A stretch of DNA of 13,015 nucleotides from Candidatus Omnitrophota bacterium (GCA_026387165.1 JAPLMG010000004.1:1-13015); one strand, 5' to 3'. Numbered from the stretch's first letter, positions 1-7,068 are shown. Translations and numbers: made by a program. The notes: generated by a model not told the origin, from the letters alone.

Positions 1-305
1 CCGAATCTTACTATCTCTACACCATACTTTGCCAATTCCCTCGTTCTCAGCGCATCCTCGCTTCTACCTTTATCTTCATAGTGCTGTCCGCCGTCAGCCT
101 CAATACCAAGATTGTATTCGGGGGAATAGAAATCTAATATATATCTGCCGACAGGAAACTGTCTTCTAAATTTTACTCCGGATAGTTGACGATTGCGCAA
201 TATCGACCAAAGTACGCGTTCGGCATCCGTTTGATCTTTACGTAGTTTCCTGCACTTTTCTATACTGTTTCGCTTCATCCTCCTCATCCTATCCCTCTTA
301 GCCAT
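1..305 (-). CDS. DUF559 / Vsr-like endonuclease domain protein (3' end outside window)
   Basis: The reverse strand reads from ATG at 305 to the window edge with no stop, giving about 101 residues. The pattern fits the DUF559 family, small PD-(D/E)XK-fold proteins related to very-short-patch repair nucleases: an N-terminal basic helix with QTDAERVLWSILRNRQLSG, then KFRRQFPVGRYILDFYSPE, then GIEADGGQHYED, where the acidic residues and the GGQH element match the family active-site region. The C-terminal part is missing because the window ends. Start 305 has AGGA eight bases upstream; in-frame ATGs at 287 and 278 are alternatives. An R1 promoter-attenuator and a cluster of hairpins lie directly upstream. 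The DNA substrate is unknown; host defence or mobile-element upkeep are both possible. Confidence 0.82.
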   Translation of the reverse strand, partial: MAKRDRMRRMKRNSIEKCRKLRKDQTDAERVLWSILRNRQLSGVKFRRQFPVGRYILDFYSPEYNLGIEADGGQHYEDKGRSEDALRTRELAKYGVEIVRF

Positions 306-317
306 TCCCCTCATCCT

Positions 318-422
318 ATCCGGTTTTCATACAAAAACCGGATGCCTACTGACTGTCTATAGCCTTGTGGGCTACTAATTTTGCCACGCAAATTTTGTAG
401 GAAAGTATTTTATACTTTCCTA
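318..422. repeat. Cluster of four short hairpins in the DUF559 leader
   Basis: Consecutive inverted repeats fill this stretch. The first is 318-327 with 334-343 (10 bp arms, ATCCGGTTTT). Next come TAGCC/GGCTA around 360-374 and an imperfect CTAC...GTAG-flanked hairpin at 373-400 with TTTGC/GCAAA at its apex. The last is an 11-bp perfect palindrome, 398-408 with 412-422 (TAGGAAAGTAT, loop TTT). Several arms begin or end with GTAG/CTAC, the foot tetranucleotide known from REP elements mobilised by RAYT transposases. The third and first hairpins have counterparts upstream of the ORF6N gene at 10661. Confidence 0.7.
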
Positions 423-428
423 TACCAT

Positions 429-474
429 AAAAATAAATAACCCCGCCTAAATCTTTTTAAAGATTCAAACGGGG
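429..474 (-). terminator. R1 copy 1: terminator-like attenuator hairpin
   Basis: CCCCG at 441-445 pairs with CGGGG at 470-474, and AAATCTTT pairs with AAAGATT inside. On the minus strand the stem is followed by a T-rich tract (429-440). It lies between the R1 promoter and the DUF559 gene, on the same strand, so it would stop most transcripts before the gene. Confidence 0.75.
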
Positions 475-490
475 CTATGCGCGTGAACTC

Positions 491-518
491 AATATACCAC
501 AGAGCATCTTTCTGTCAA
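491..518 (-). promoter_or_regulatory. R1 copy 1: sigma70-type promoter
   Basis: On the minus strand TTGACA (513-518) and TATATT (491-496) are separated by 16 bp. The same boxes with the same spacing recur at 4860, 5665, 9819 and 12190. Transcription would start near 484 and run toward the attenuator and DUF559. The outer end of R1 (515-535) is repeated at 581-603 in slightly changed form (tcaagcRctttctcaccctg). Confidence 0.75.
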
Positions 519-618
519 GCACTTTCTCACCCTGAGCAACCTGTGATGATCCAAGCCGAACCAAGCCGAAAGGTCGAAGGGTCAAGCGCTTTCTCACCCT
601 GATGCTAATCTATTACAC

Positions 619-1320
619 TTATTGGGAGCAGGAATCTCTTGATGAGAATAAAAAGAACGAGGACGCCAGATTGGCGAGGGCCACTTTTAGGGTAAACTTG
701 CTCTTCCCTTTTTGCCTGTTCCTGAAGATGTACGGAACTTCCAATATATCGGTATAATTCCCTTTGGCTATTATCTCCAGGCCTATCTTCTGGCCGTTTG
801 AACTGAATTTGATCCCCTCAAGGACGCTTCTTTTGACCGCAAAAAATCCTGAGGCGGCGTCTTTCACATTAGGAGCTATCGCATTTGCCAATATGGCCCC
901 CGCCCGCGATACCGCGCGCCTGAAAAGAGGCCATTCTGTTACTCCCCCTCCAGCGACATACCTGCTGCATATGGCCATCTGGCAGCGCCCCAGCCTTAAC
1001 GGTTCGACAAGACGCGGTATGGCTTCGGCGGGATGGCTCAGGTCGGCGTCCATTACGACGACTATTTCGCCTTTAGCTCTTCCGAACCCCTCCTGAACGG
1101 CGCGCGAAAGGCACGGAGAACCATCTCTCGTCATCACCTCCAAATTATTATACTGTGACTGCAGGCCGCGCGCCAAAAGAGCCGTACCATCGGGAGAATT
1201 GTCGTCTATGATTATCAGTTCTCCGTCCATGCGGTTTATCTTTAAGGCCTCGGATACATCTGAAATGAACTGCCTTATATTCTCCGCTTCATTATAAGTC
1301 GGGGTTATTATTGAGACCAT
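619..1320 (-). CDS. GT2 glycosyltransferase, polyprenol-phosphate mannose/glucose synthase type
   Basis: About 233 residues, close to the length of single-domain bacterial Dpm1-like enzymes. From the start MVSIITPTYNEAEN, it shows the GT2 nucleotide-binding strand IIIDDNSPDGT (about 36-46) and the metal-binding DXD block MDADLSHP (about 90-97), followed by SRYVAGGG and ASGFFAVKR; these are hallmarks of dolichol/polyprenol-phosphate sugar synthases using a GDP- or UDP-sugar. I chose the internal ATG at 1320 instead of the longer frame from 1365 because the family fold begins there and the overlap with the upstream gene falls to 13 bp. It lacks the C-terminal GtrA-like membrane domain of longer relatives. 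With the GT39 gene it probably makes and uses a lipid-linked sugar donor; the sugar cannot be told. Confidence 0.85.
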   Translation of the reverse strand: MVSIITPTYNEAENIRQFISDVSEALKINRMDGELIIIDDNSPDGTALLARGLQSQYNNLEVMTRDGSPCLSRAVQEGFGRAKGEIVVVMDADLSHPAEAIPRLVEPLRLGRCQMAICSRYVAGGGVTEWPLFRRAVSRAGAILANAIAPNVKDAASGFFAVKRSVLEGIKFSSNGQKIGLEIIAKGNYTDILEVPYIFRNRQKGKSKFTLKVALANLASSFFLFSSRDSCSQ

Positions 1321-2024
1321 GCCGGTAACCTGCCTGCTTTTTTTACTATGCGGCGCACCTTCCACAGATCCACGACTCCTTCAGCCGCTCTTTTTAAATT
1401 GCCGTATTTGGAGCGGCCGAACCTGCGGTGCCTGTGCTCTACATCGATCTCCTTCACTTTAAAGCCTCTGGTCCGGGCAAGATACGGAAAATAATAGTAG
1501 AATCTCCTGAATAAAGGTATTCTGCCTATCATGCTTCTTCGATAGATCCTTAGTGCCGCGCCCGCGTCCTTACAGGTGTCCCTTAGAACTAAAAGCCTGA
1601 TAAACCACGCCAGCCTGGAGGCGGCAATTTTAGAGTAGCTATCCTTTCTTATTTTTCTTCTCCCGATTATAAGATCGTATTCGTCCTTAAACTCCAAAAG
1701 TTTGCAAATTTCTGATGGCGGGTTCTGGAGATCCGCGTCCATTGTTATGATCCACTCGCCGAGAGAGGCCCTGAAACCGGCTGCCAGGGCCTTACACTGC
1801 CCTTTATTTTTTAACAATGATATTATTCTTATCTTCGGATATCTCTCTTTAAGGGCGCTCAGCGCTTCAAGCGAGGAATCGGCGCTGCCGTCATTCACGT
1901 AAATAATTTCATAACCGCGCCCCAGGCTTTCCATGGCGGCGTGAAGCTCTTCCTGGAGGACGGGCAGGGATTCTTCTTCGTTATATAAAGGAATAACCAC
2001 CGAATATTCTATCTGTTGCGGCAT
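1308..2024 (-). CDS. GT2 glycosyltransferase (polyprenol-phosphate sugar transferase-like)
   Basis: 238 residues. GT2 A-fold motifs in order: VVIPLYNEEESL at the N terminus (9-20), VNDGS (43-47), and MDADLQNPP with the DXD (95-103). The C-terminal part GRSKYGNLKRAAEGVVDLW resembles the juxtamembrane region of ArnC/GtrB-type transferases, but the two transmembrane helices usual there are absent, so the protein may be shortened or only peripherally bound to the inner membrane. It starts 4 bp after the GT39 stop and overlaps the following GT2 gene by 13 bp, so the three are co-translated. No clear Shine-Dalgarno is visible at its ATG, in keeping with translational coupling. The exact sugar and lipid are not deducible. 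Confidence 0.85.
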   Translation of the reverse strand: MPQQIEYSVVIPLYNEEESLPVLQEELHAAMESLGRGYEIIYVNDGSADSSLEALSALKERYPKIRIISLLKNKGQCKALAAGFRASLGEWIITMDADLQNPPSEICKLLEFKDEYDLIIGRRKIRKDSYSKIAASRLAWFIRLLVLRDTCKDAGAALRIYRRSMIGRIPLFRRFYYYFPYLARTRGFKVKEIDVEHRHRRFGRSKYGNLKRAAEGVVDLWKVRRIVKKAGRLPAWSQ

Positions 2025-2028
2025 GATA

Positions 2029-3504
2029 TTATTTTTTTACCAGGAGGAATATCTCTATTATATTCTTTATCTTCCGGTTTACATAGTAAACCGATCCGAA
2101 TATCTTGTGTTCGGCTATTGTATAATCGGCCCCCATAGTCTTTTCTATGAGCCTGTCAATATCGGGCGCGTTGGATAAGACTACCCAGACACGTCCGCGG
2201 CCCGCGGCCTGCGTCTTAAGATCCTCTACGGTCTCCCGGTCTATCCCGACAAAGGGAAGTTTCAGGCATTTTGGCGAAATAAGGGCCTCTGTCACGTCTT
2301 TCCTTTTAAAATAATAATCGAAGACGCTCCTCGAGCCGGCCTTATCGTTAAAGAGGACGAGGTCCCCCGGCATGGCAGTCTTTTCTATATAGAGGGCCGC
2401 GGCGTCCCATCGCATCCTGTTAAAATCATTGTAATAAAACGCTAACTGCGCCAGGGACAATATGATGGCGGCGATTATAACGGAGTTTCTGATGAAGCGC
2501 TTTTTTATCAGGTTGACCGAGTAGGCCGCGAGAATAAAGAGCGCGGGCGCCGATACCATAAAATATTTGGCGTCGAACGGCCAGCGCACAAACTTGTAAA
2601 AAATATAAGTCAGGGCCACGGGAATTACCAGCCATAGCAGGACAAAAAACGAACGGTCTTTTGGGCTATTGGTTTCGCGCCTTGCCTTAAATGTACGCAG
2701 TAAATAATATAGTATCGCCCCGAAAAATATGGCCGCCAGAAGCGCGGACCCGGAGATCCCTATAAGCGACTCTATTAAAGGATAGCTTTTGGGGAAGATC
2801 GTGGTCTTCGTCTTAACGATGATGCTTCGCGACAATCCCGCCAGTATCAGCGGCATATACAATAGGAGTATGGCGGCCTGGGACAGGAGCCAGTCTTTGA
2901 TCTTAAGGAGCGGATGCTCTCTATCTTCCATGTATCGGATGAGAAAATAGATATTCTGCACAAGGATAATGGTAATGGCCGAATAGTGGGTATATAAAAG
3001 CAACATGCTCGATATGATATAGAAAAGCATCTGCCTGCGCCCCGGGGGGCCGTCAAGCAATTTGATAAAAGAATATACGGACGCGAGCGTCAAGAGCGCG
3101 AGAAGTATATACATCCTCGCCTCCTGCGAATAGAAGACCTGAAAGATAGAGAGCGCGAAGAGTGCGGAACTTAAAATGGCCGTCTTCTCTTTGAAGATCG
3201 CGCGGCTTAGCCTGTAGATGAGGTACACAGCCGCTGTCCCAAAAATAGCGGAAAGGGCCCTTAATGCGTATACGCCGGGGCCGAATATTTTTATCCAGAA
3301 ATGCAGGATCAGGAGATAGAGAGGGGGGTGGTTATCGAAAGCGATTTGAATAAGTATGAAGAGCGGGCCCTGCTCCGCGACTTTGAGCGAGAGAGCTTCG
3401 TCGAGCCAGAGGCTCTCTCTGGCGAGGCCGTAGAACCTCAAGACCGCCGCGAGGACGATTATTAAGGATATTATTATTGTGCTTCTACGGGCTCCTTTTG
3501 TCAT
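2029..3504 (-). CDS. GT39-type (PMT/ArnT-like) integral-membrane glycosyltransferase
   Basis: 491 residues with roughly ten to eleven hydrophobic segments over the first 360. After the first segment comes the periplasmic loop motif SLWLDEALSL (D35, E36), the acidic catalytic site of GT-C enzymes of the PMT/ArnT group, then DNHPPLYLL (57-65), also typical. The last ~120 residues (RWDAAALYIEKTAMPGD onward) form a soluble domain as in many bacterial members. These enzymes take a sugar from a polyprenyl-phosphate carrier and move it to a protein, lipid or glycan outside the membrane. It is the first gene of the operon and the likely user of the donor made by the two GT2 enzymes. No convincing promoter is visible in the 91 bp upstream. 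Confidence 0.88.
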   Translation of the reverse strand: MTKGARRSTIIISLIIVLAAVLRFYGLARESLWLDEALSLKVAEQGPLFILIQIAFDNHPPLYLLILHFWIKIFGPGVYALRALSAIFGTAAVYLIYRLSRAIFKEKTAILSSALFALSIFQVFYSQEARMYILLALLTLASVYSFIKLLDGPPGRRQMLFYIISSMLLLYTHYSAITIILVQNIYFLIRYMEDREHPLLKIKDWLLSQAAILLLYMPLILAGLSRSIIVKTKTTIFPKSYPLIESLIGISGSALLAAIFFGAILYYLLRTFKARRETNSPKDRSFFVLLWLVIPVALTYIFYKFVRWPFDAKYFMVSAPALFILAAYSVNLIKKRFIRNSVIIAAIILSLAQLAFYYNDFNRMRWDAAALYIEKTAMPGDLVLFNDKAGSRSVFDYYFKRKDVTEALISPKCLKLPFVGIDRETVEDLKTQAAGRGRVWVVLSNAPDIDRLIEKTMGADYTIAEHKIFGSVYYVNRKIKNIIEIFLLVKK

Positions 3505-3542
3505 GCTGATATTTTACCACATTCCCGCCGTCCGGATGCTAA

Positions 3543-3582
3543 AAAAACATGCCCGCATTGTAAGCCAAGACCATATGGGTGA
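3543..3582. repeat. R2 copy 1, partial
   Basis: The first half of the R2 repeat (aaacatgcccg...taagccaagaccatatgggtga), cut off before the second stem arm. It lies just 3' of the HEPN gene and upstream of the GT39 gene. Without its closing arm it should not form the full terminator stem. Confidence 0.7.
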
Positions 3583-3595
3583 TGCTGATTTTATA

Positions 3596-4006
3596 TTATT
3601 TCAATAGTTCTTGGCGGGCCCAGGTGTAAAATCGTTCTGATTGTTTCATTGTCTCCACGGCGTCGTTTTTAGAAAAAACTGTGTTATCATATTCTATAAG
3701 AGATTTTTTCGATAAGATGCGCATTAGGCCTGAGAGTTTATTGTCTATCTCTTTTAAATTAAGATTTTGTTTCATAATATCGACTACCGCTTTATGGTCG
3801 GAATCGATGGAGCGGATACCGCCGAATTTAACAAGAAGAGCGTCTGATATTGAGATTGCGCAATGAACCGCGTTCAGCCCGGCAGCATTCCAATACTCGG
3901 ACTTTTCGGCATAAAGCATCGCCATGTAAAACTCTTCCGCCTTCTTTAGATAGTTCGCGAATGCCGATTTATCAACTTCAACTATCTTATGTTTCTTTGC
4001 TGTCAT
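3596..4006 (-). CDS. HEPN-domain protein, toxin partner of an MNT-HEPN pair
   Basis: 136 residues, mostly helical. Aromatic and alkyl positions near FANYLKKAEEFYMAMLYA and the C-terminal RFYTWARQELL fit the four-helix HEPN fold. R65-SIDSD-H71 fits the R-x4-6-H motif used for RNA cleavage by HEPN ribonucleases, although its helix placement is not verified. Its ATG overlaps the stop of the upstream nucleotidyltransferase by 4 bp (ATGA), the usual coupling of toxin-antitoxin pairs. In known MNT-HEPN systems the nucleotidyltransferase AMPylates and silences the HEPN toxin. A small non-toxic HEPN partner is the alternative. Confidence 0.8.
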   Translation of the reverse strand: MTAKKHKIVEVDKSAFANYLKKAEEFYMAMLYAEKSEYWNAAGLNAVHCAISISDALLVKFGGIRSIDSDHKAVVDIMKQNLNLKEIDNKLSGLMRILSKKSLIEYDNTVFSKNDAVETMKQSERFYTWARQELLK

Positions 4007-4626
4007 ATGATTATTCTTTCAATGGGCTTGCCATATATCAGAATATAGGATTTTAATATTTCCGATATCAGAGAGTCTTTGGCCATATGCTTCTTCCTAA
4101 ACTGACTACCGGTGATGATATACGGAGAGACAGCAGTTTGAAATCTCTGCGCCATGATCCTGGCTATATCATCCAGGCCGCGCTCTACGGTCTTTTTGTC
4201 CTTTAAATTTTCGATGACAACCACCAGGTCTATATCACTGCCGGATATTTCCTCATTTGTGGCAACGCTGCCGAATATCGCCGCCGACAGGATCGTCGCG
4301 TCACATCTCGAAAGCGATTTTCTTATCAGAGACAGCGCGTTATCGTAAACCTCTCTTTCCTTTTCGAAAAACGGCCTTAAGATCGATCTTACCGCGTGGT
4401 TATCCCTGTTTATGGAATAAAGGTAAGAGTTGCCCGCGTTTTTAATATCAATTATTCCGTCCTTCGCCAGCCCTTTGAGAAATTTGTTCGCCGTGGTGGG
4501 GCTTACGAAGAGCTCTTTCGCCAGCTTTCTTCCGGTCCAGCCGATATCACGTTCGCACAATATACGCAATATTCCCGTCTTGACCGCATGATTAAGCAGA
4601 TTATCCAGAACGTTCCTGATAGGCAT
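4003..4626 (-). CDS. Winged-helix + MNT nucleotidyltransferase, antitoxin of the MNT-HEPN pair
   Basis: 207 residues in two parts. Residues 1-70 form a helix-turn-helix or winged helix (GWTGRKLAKELFVSPTTANKFLKGLAKDGIIDI, then a wing NAGNSYLYSIN). Around residues 113-136 is the nucleotidyltransferase signature: AAIFGSVATNEEISGSDIDL, i.e. GS followed by DxD, which binds Mg-NTP in the MNT family. The fusion suggests one protein that both AMPylates the HEPN partner and represses the operon. The start at 4626 has AGGA about seven bases upstream. A near-consensus promoter and repeated TGTCCA/TGGACA half-sites lie directly upstream. Confidence 0.85.
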   Translation of the reverse strand: MPIRNVLDNLLNHAVKTGILRILCERDIGWTGRKLAKELFVSPTTANKFLKGLAKDGIIDIKNAGNSYLYSINRDNHAVRSILRPFFEKEREVYDNALSLIRKSLSRCDATILSAAIFGSVATNEEISGSDIDLVVVIENLKDKKTVERGLDDIARIMAQRFQTAVSPYIITGSQFRKKHMAKDSLISEILKSYILIYGKPIERIII

Positions 4627-4638
4627 CTCATATCCTCA

Positions 4639-4664
4639 TGTCCATTATAGTGGACATATGTCCA
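4639..4664. promoter_or_regulatory. Candidate operator of the MNT-HEPN operon
   Basis: Three 6-bp half-sites, TGTCCA (4639-4644), TGGACA (4651-4656) and TGTCCA (4659-4664), form overlapping inverted and direct repeats between the predicted transcription start (about 4671) and the ATG. This is a natural site for autoregulation by the winged helix of the antitoxin. Inferred from symmetry and position only. Confidence 0.6.
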
Positions 4665-4677
4665 CATATCTAAACAT

Positions 4678-4706
4678 AGTATACCCTATGAAATTATGGT
4701 TGTCAA
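4678..4706 (-). promoter_or_regulatory. Near-consensus sigma70 promoter of the MNT-HEPN operon
   Basis: Minus strand: TTGACA (4701-4706), 17 bp spacer, TATACT (4678-4683). One base from the E. coli consensus in the -10 box and ideal spacing. It drives the winged-helix MNT gene about 45-50 nt downstream. Confidence 0.75.
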
Positions 4707-4744
4707 GATTACGGCGGATTTGCATTACACCACCGCGGTGTGAT

Positions 4745-4795
4745 TATGCTCCATGGTATTTGTGCCGCAAGCTGTGGCACAAATTTGAACTTAGA
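4745..4795 (-). pseudogene. Remnant of a DUF1016 gene, including its internal hairpin
   Basis: In one minus frame this short stretch reads SKFKFVPQLAAQIPWSI, matching the conserved segment before the Trp-containing motif of DUF1016 proteins (compare KLAQLVREIPWG in the copy at 8782). Both sides are unrelated or lost and the frame stops at 4709. The codons lie over an inverted repeat, 4758-4766 with 4776-4784, extendable with one G-U pair to 11 bp around loop AAGCT. It sits directly after R1 copy 2, where a DUF1016 gene would start, so it is probably a cassette whose gene was deleted. Confidence 0.6.
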
Positions 4796-4796
4796 A

Positions 4797-4843
4797 GAAT
4801 AAAAAATAACCCCGCTTAAATCTTTTAAAAGATTCAAACGGGG
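4797..4843 (-). terminator. R1 copy 2: terminator-like attenuator hairpin
   Basis: CCCCG (4810-4814) pairs with CGGGG (4839-4843), with the inner stem AAATCTTT/AAAAGATT. On the minus strand it ends in a T-rich tract (4798-4809). It follows the R1 promoter at 4860-4887 and precedes the DUF1016 remnant. Confidence 0.75.
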
Positions 4844-4859
4844 CTATGCGCGTAAACTC

Positions 4860-4887
4860 AATATACCACACGGCATCTTTCTGTCAA
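4860..4887 (-). promoter_or_regulatory. R1 copy 2: sigma70-type promoter
   Basis: TTGACA (4882-4887), 16 bp, TATATT (4860-4865) on the minus strand, identical boxes to the other R1 copies. No intact R1 gene remains behind it; it points through the attenuator toward the DUF1016 remnant and the MNT gene. Confidence 0.75.
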
Positions 4888-4916
4888 GCACTTTCGACCC
4901 TGACGAAGGGTCAAGC

Positions 4917-4993
4917 TAAAAACATGCCCGGCGTCGTAAGCCAAGTCCATATGGGTGATATGGGGCTCGAGTGCCTGCGGCGCGGGCATATTT
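4917..4993 (-). terminator. R2 copy 2: terminator-like repeat 3' of ORF6N
   Basis: Outer arms ATGCCCG and CGGGCAT close a ~70-nt stem with an inner CCATAT/ATATGG hairpin. On the minus strand the structure ends in G followed by a T tract. It lies shortly after the ORF6N stop (5030) and directly before the R1 copy 2 promoter, so it would end ORF6N transcription. A lone REP-type GTCATTGCGAGA follows at 4999-5010. Confidence 0.6.
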
Positions 4994-5029
4994 CAACCGT
5001 CATTGCGAGATAGTATATCTAATAAGGCT

Positions 5030-5569
5030 TTATTCCTGTTTAAACCCTATCATGCGCCGCGATTTTCCCGGCGGCGGAGCCATGAGCATTTTAATTGCTT
5101 CAAAAATCGCCATTATGTGTTTATCGTATTCGGAAAGCCTCATATCATGATTCTTATATTTGAGCTCAAGGGCCGCAATTTTAGAGGCGAGATCCTTATG
5201 AGTCAGCAGGATCTCTCGCAGCCGCACAAACGCCCGTATAATAGCTATATTCACCTCAATGGCGCGTTCGCTATTGAGTACGCTCGACAGCATTGCAACG
5301 CCTCGTTCCGTAAAGGCATATGGGTTGGCTCGTCTGGCACCACCCCAACTTGAAATCGCAATTTGCGATTTCAAGATTTTATACTCCTCGCCATTCAACT
5401 GAAACAGAAAGTCGTCGGGGAATCTCTTTATATTTCGCTTAACCTGCTCATTTAACCGCATGGGTGGTACTCCATAAAGCTTTGCCAGATCCATGGAGAG
5501 CATCACCTTATGCCCTCTGATAAGATAAATCTTTCTCTCAATAACCTCCTGCGGTATTAAATCTTTCAT
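5030..5569 (-). CDS. ORF6N domain (phage regulator-like) protein
   Basis: 179 residues. The N-terminal ~100 residues form an ORF6N domain: MKDLIPQEVIERKIYLIRGH, DLAKLYGVPPMRLNEQVKRN, RFPDDFLFQL, and the conserved PYAFTERGVAMLSSVLNS. The tail (about 125-165) is a predicted coiled coil, ending in MAPPPGKSRRMIGFKQE. ORF6N is a DNA-binding module from phages and large DNA viruses; the target is unknown. The first 40 residues and the C terminus match the plus-strand copy at 10661. Codons for LKSQIAIS form a 27-nt palindrome. AAGGGA lies eight bases upstream of the ATG and R1 copy 3 precedes it. Confidence 0.87.
   Translation of the reverse strand: MKDLIPQEVIERKIYLIRGHKVMLSMDLAKLYGVPPMRLNEQVKRNIKRFPDDFLFQLNGEEYKILKSQIAISSWGGARRANPYAFTERGVAMLSSVLNSERAIEVNIAIIRAFVRLREILLTHKDLASKIAALELKYKNHDMRLSEYDKHIMAIFEAIKMLMAPPPGKSRRMIGFKQE
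5349..5375. repeat. Palindrome inside the ORF6N gene
   Basis: Arms CTTGAAATCGCA and TGCGATTTCAAG (12 bp, perfect) around a 3-nt apex ATT. It lies wholly in codons for LKSQIAISS, just before the WGG/ARR segment. The equivalent palindrome in the other ORF6N gene is at 10855-10881. Confidence 0.9.
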
Positions 5570-5603
5570 ACTTACATCCCTTTCATCTGACTATAGGAAC
5601 TTA

Positions 5604-5648
5604 CAAAAAAACAACCCCGCTTAAATCTTTTTAAAGATTCAAACGGGG
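5604..5648 (-). terminator. R1 copy 3: terminator-like attenuator hairpin
   Basis: CCCCG (5615-5619) pairs with CGGGG (5644-5648) with inner AAATCTTT/AAAGATT; the minus strand continues GTTGTTTTTTT, the best T tract of the family. It lies between its promoter and the ORF6N ATG at 5569. Confidence 0.78.
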
Positions 5649-5664
5649 CTATGCGCGTGAACTC

Positions 5665-5692
5665 AATATACCACACAGCATGTTTCTGTCAA
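5665..5692 (-). promoter_or_regulatory. R1 copy 3: sigma70-type promoter of ORF6N
   Basis: TTGACA (5687-5692), 16 bp, TATATT (5665-5670) on the minus strand. No ATG occurs between the predicted start and the attenuator, so there is no leader peptide. Confidence 0.75.
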
Positions 5693-5707
5693 GCGCTTTC
5701 GATAATG

Positions 5708-5781
5708 AAAAAGATGCCCGGCATCTTAAGCCACGGGCATATGGGTGATATGGGGTTTGAGTGCCTGCGGCACGGTCGGGC
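5708..5781 (-). terminator. R2 copy 3: repeat 3' of the ATPase gene
   Basis: A diverged R2 copy (ATGCCCGG...CCATGGG-like core, then GTGCCTGCGGCACGG). It lies about 60 bp after the ATPase stop and abuts the R1 copy 3 promoter. Its outer right arm is altered (CGGTCGGG), so the stem is weaker than in other copies; a second pairing, GCCACGGGCAT with ATGCCCGG, is possible. It is followed by a half REP motif GCAATCTC. Confidence 0.5.
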
Positions 5782-5842
5782 AATCTCTTTTGAGCCCGCA
5801 AGGCACCGATATTTTCGGTTCTCGCTGCCATTTCATGGCGCT

Positions 5843-7036
5843 TCACCCTTTGATGAGCAGGCCCGCAAGAAATAACGGACGGCGTATGTCGGTCATGTCA
5901 TAGCCATCGGCAAGGATAATTTTTCTTTTAATATCCACCCCCTTGAACTGGCTCCGTCCTTTACCTTTGCCGCCAACCTCGAAGACGATGTCTTCAAAAT
6001 CGCGGATAAGATAATCCGGCGTTTTTTGACCGCGCATGGATTTAAGATAAAAGACCTCTTTGCTCAAAGCCCTAAATGCCTCCACAAAAAAGTCTTCCCG
6101 CAAGCCGCCTATAGCCTCATCAAGCGGTCTATACAATAGCCGGTATGGCAGGGCCATGACAACTTTTGGTTCCTTCATCACATTGGTCCCCAGCGGGAAA
6201 ACTCTGTGCAGAACAAAGGCTCGTTCCAAAAGTGCAATATATTGTTCGGCTTTATACTTCGTAATATGCGTGTTATGCGCCGCGGAGGAATAATTGATCC
6301 CGTCTATTCCTGAAAGCCCGATAAAACGAACAAGCATCTCGATCTTATCTAATTCATCGGTCATGAGCCTCGCAATACGCGGTATATCTTTAAAAATAAT
6401 CGTTTTGAGAATATTTCCTAAAAGAGCAAGAGGTTCCGGTTCCCGTAGAGCGAACGGCATAAGGCCACCCTGCATATACGGTAAAAAATGCTCTCCTGCC
6501 CTTAAAATATCCGCGGGGACCTTTTTCTCCACAATATCCCAGAGGGTCAAAGCGCTAAATTCCTGTCCATATTTAAAGCGCGCGTATTCACGCAGTGAAA
6601 AAGGATAAAGGGTCTTTAACAGAACGCGTCGCGATAAATCGTATCCTGATTCATACATTCCAAGCGCCGTGGAACTGGTAAAGATCACCTTTATATCAAT
6701 AAGATCGTAGATTTTTTTTAGATCAGCCTCAAAACGGGGATAAACATGTACCTCGTCCAATAAGAATAACTTAATCCGCATCGTTTCATGCAAAGTCTTG
6801 ACCATATCAAAGAGGTCGCCCTCCATAGTATCTAAGGATACATAAAAAGATCCGTCATTTGCCAGAGCCAGTTGCTTGAGCATGATTGTTTTGCCGGCGC
6901 CGCGAGGCCCAACGATCCCAATAAAATGAGCTCCGACATCCCGGGCAATGTCGTCGTAAAGACCGCGTTTTTTATCGTATTTACGGCCATCTTCCCTGGA
7001 CAGACGATCAAACTCAATTAATTGATTGATATTCAT
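5843..7036 (-). CDS. AAA-type ATPase with DUF4143-like C terminus
   Basis: 397 residues, the normal length for the AAA_14/DUF4143 group. Walker A GPRGAGKT at 43-50; Walker B LFLLDEVHVY at 90-99; a sensor-like IFTSSTALG about 20 residues later. The C-terminal part ends with TPDYLIRD (from 339) and VFEVGGKGKG (about 351), resembling the degenerate PD-(D/E)XK region of these proteins. They are common in accessory islands and may act in DNA or toxin-antitoxin processes, but no role is proven. It stands alone with its own strong promoter and no R1 leader; R2 copy 3 follows it. The start at 7036 has a weak AAGGAT about ten bases upstream. Confidence 0.85.
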   Translation of the reverse strand: MNINQLIEFDRLSREDGRKYDKKRGLYDDIARDVGAHFIGIVGPRGAGKTIMLKQLALANDGSFYVSLDTMEGDLFDMVKTLHETMRIKLFLLDEVHVYPRFEADLKKIYDLIDIKVIFTSSTALGMYESGYDLSRRVLLKTLYPFSLREYARFKYGQEFSALTLWDIVEKKVPADILRAGEHFLPYMQGGLMPFALREPEPLALLGNILKTIIFKDIPRIARLMTDELDKIEMLVRFIGLSGIDGINYSSAAHNTHITKYKAEQYIALLERAFVLHRVFPLGTNVMKEPKVVMALPYRLLYRPLDEAIGGLREDFFVEAFRALSKEVFYLKSMRGQKTPDYLIRDFEDIVFEVGGKGKGRSQFKGVDIKRKIILADGYDMTDIRRPLFLAGLLIKG

Positions 7037-7068
7037 ATAAAGCGATATCCTTATCTTTCGATGCTACA

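Noticed and set aside
148..168. GACAG/CTGTC inverted repeat inside the DUF559 gene as a further in-gene palindrome
   Set aside because: Only 5-bp arms with a 4-nt loop, no paralogue to test covariation; likely chance.
429..518. R1 as a complete type III toxin-antitoxin (toxIN-like) locus
   Set aside because: No tandem antitoxin RNA repeats between promoter and terminator, and the downstream genes belong to several families unrelated to ToxN.
764..1096. Plus-strand frame opposite the GT2 gene
   Set aside because: It is antisense to a clear GT2 coding sequence and has no domain pattern.
3505..3542. Promoter for the GT operon (TAAAAT near 3515)
   Set aside because: No -35 element at acceptable spacing, and the start would fall almost on the ATG.
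4917..4993. R2 as an integron attC site
   Set aside because: R2 has paired arms and borders single-gene units, but there are no RYYYAAC/GTTRRRY core sites at its ends and no tyrosine integrase in the window.
5649..5875. Short open frames over the R1/R2 repeats on both strands
   Set aside because: They run across the promoter, hairpin and R2 repeat, have no family resemblance and no ribosome site; non-coding.
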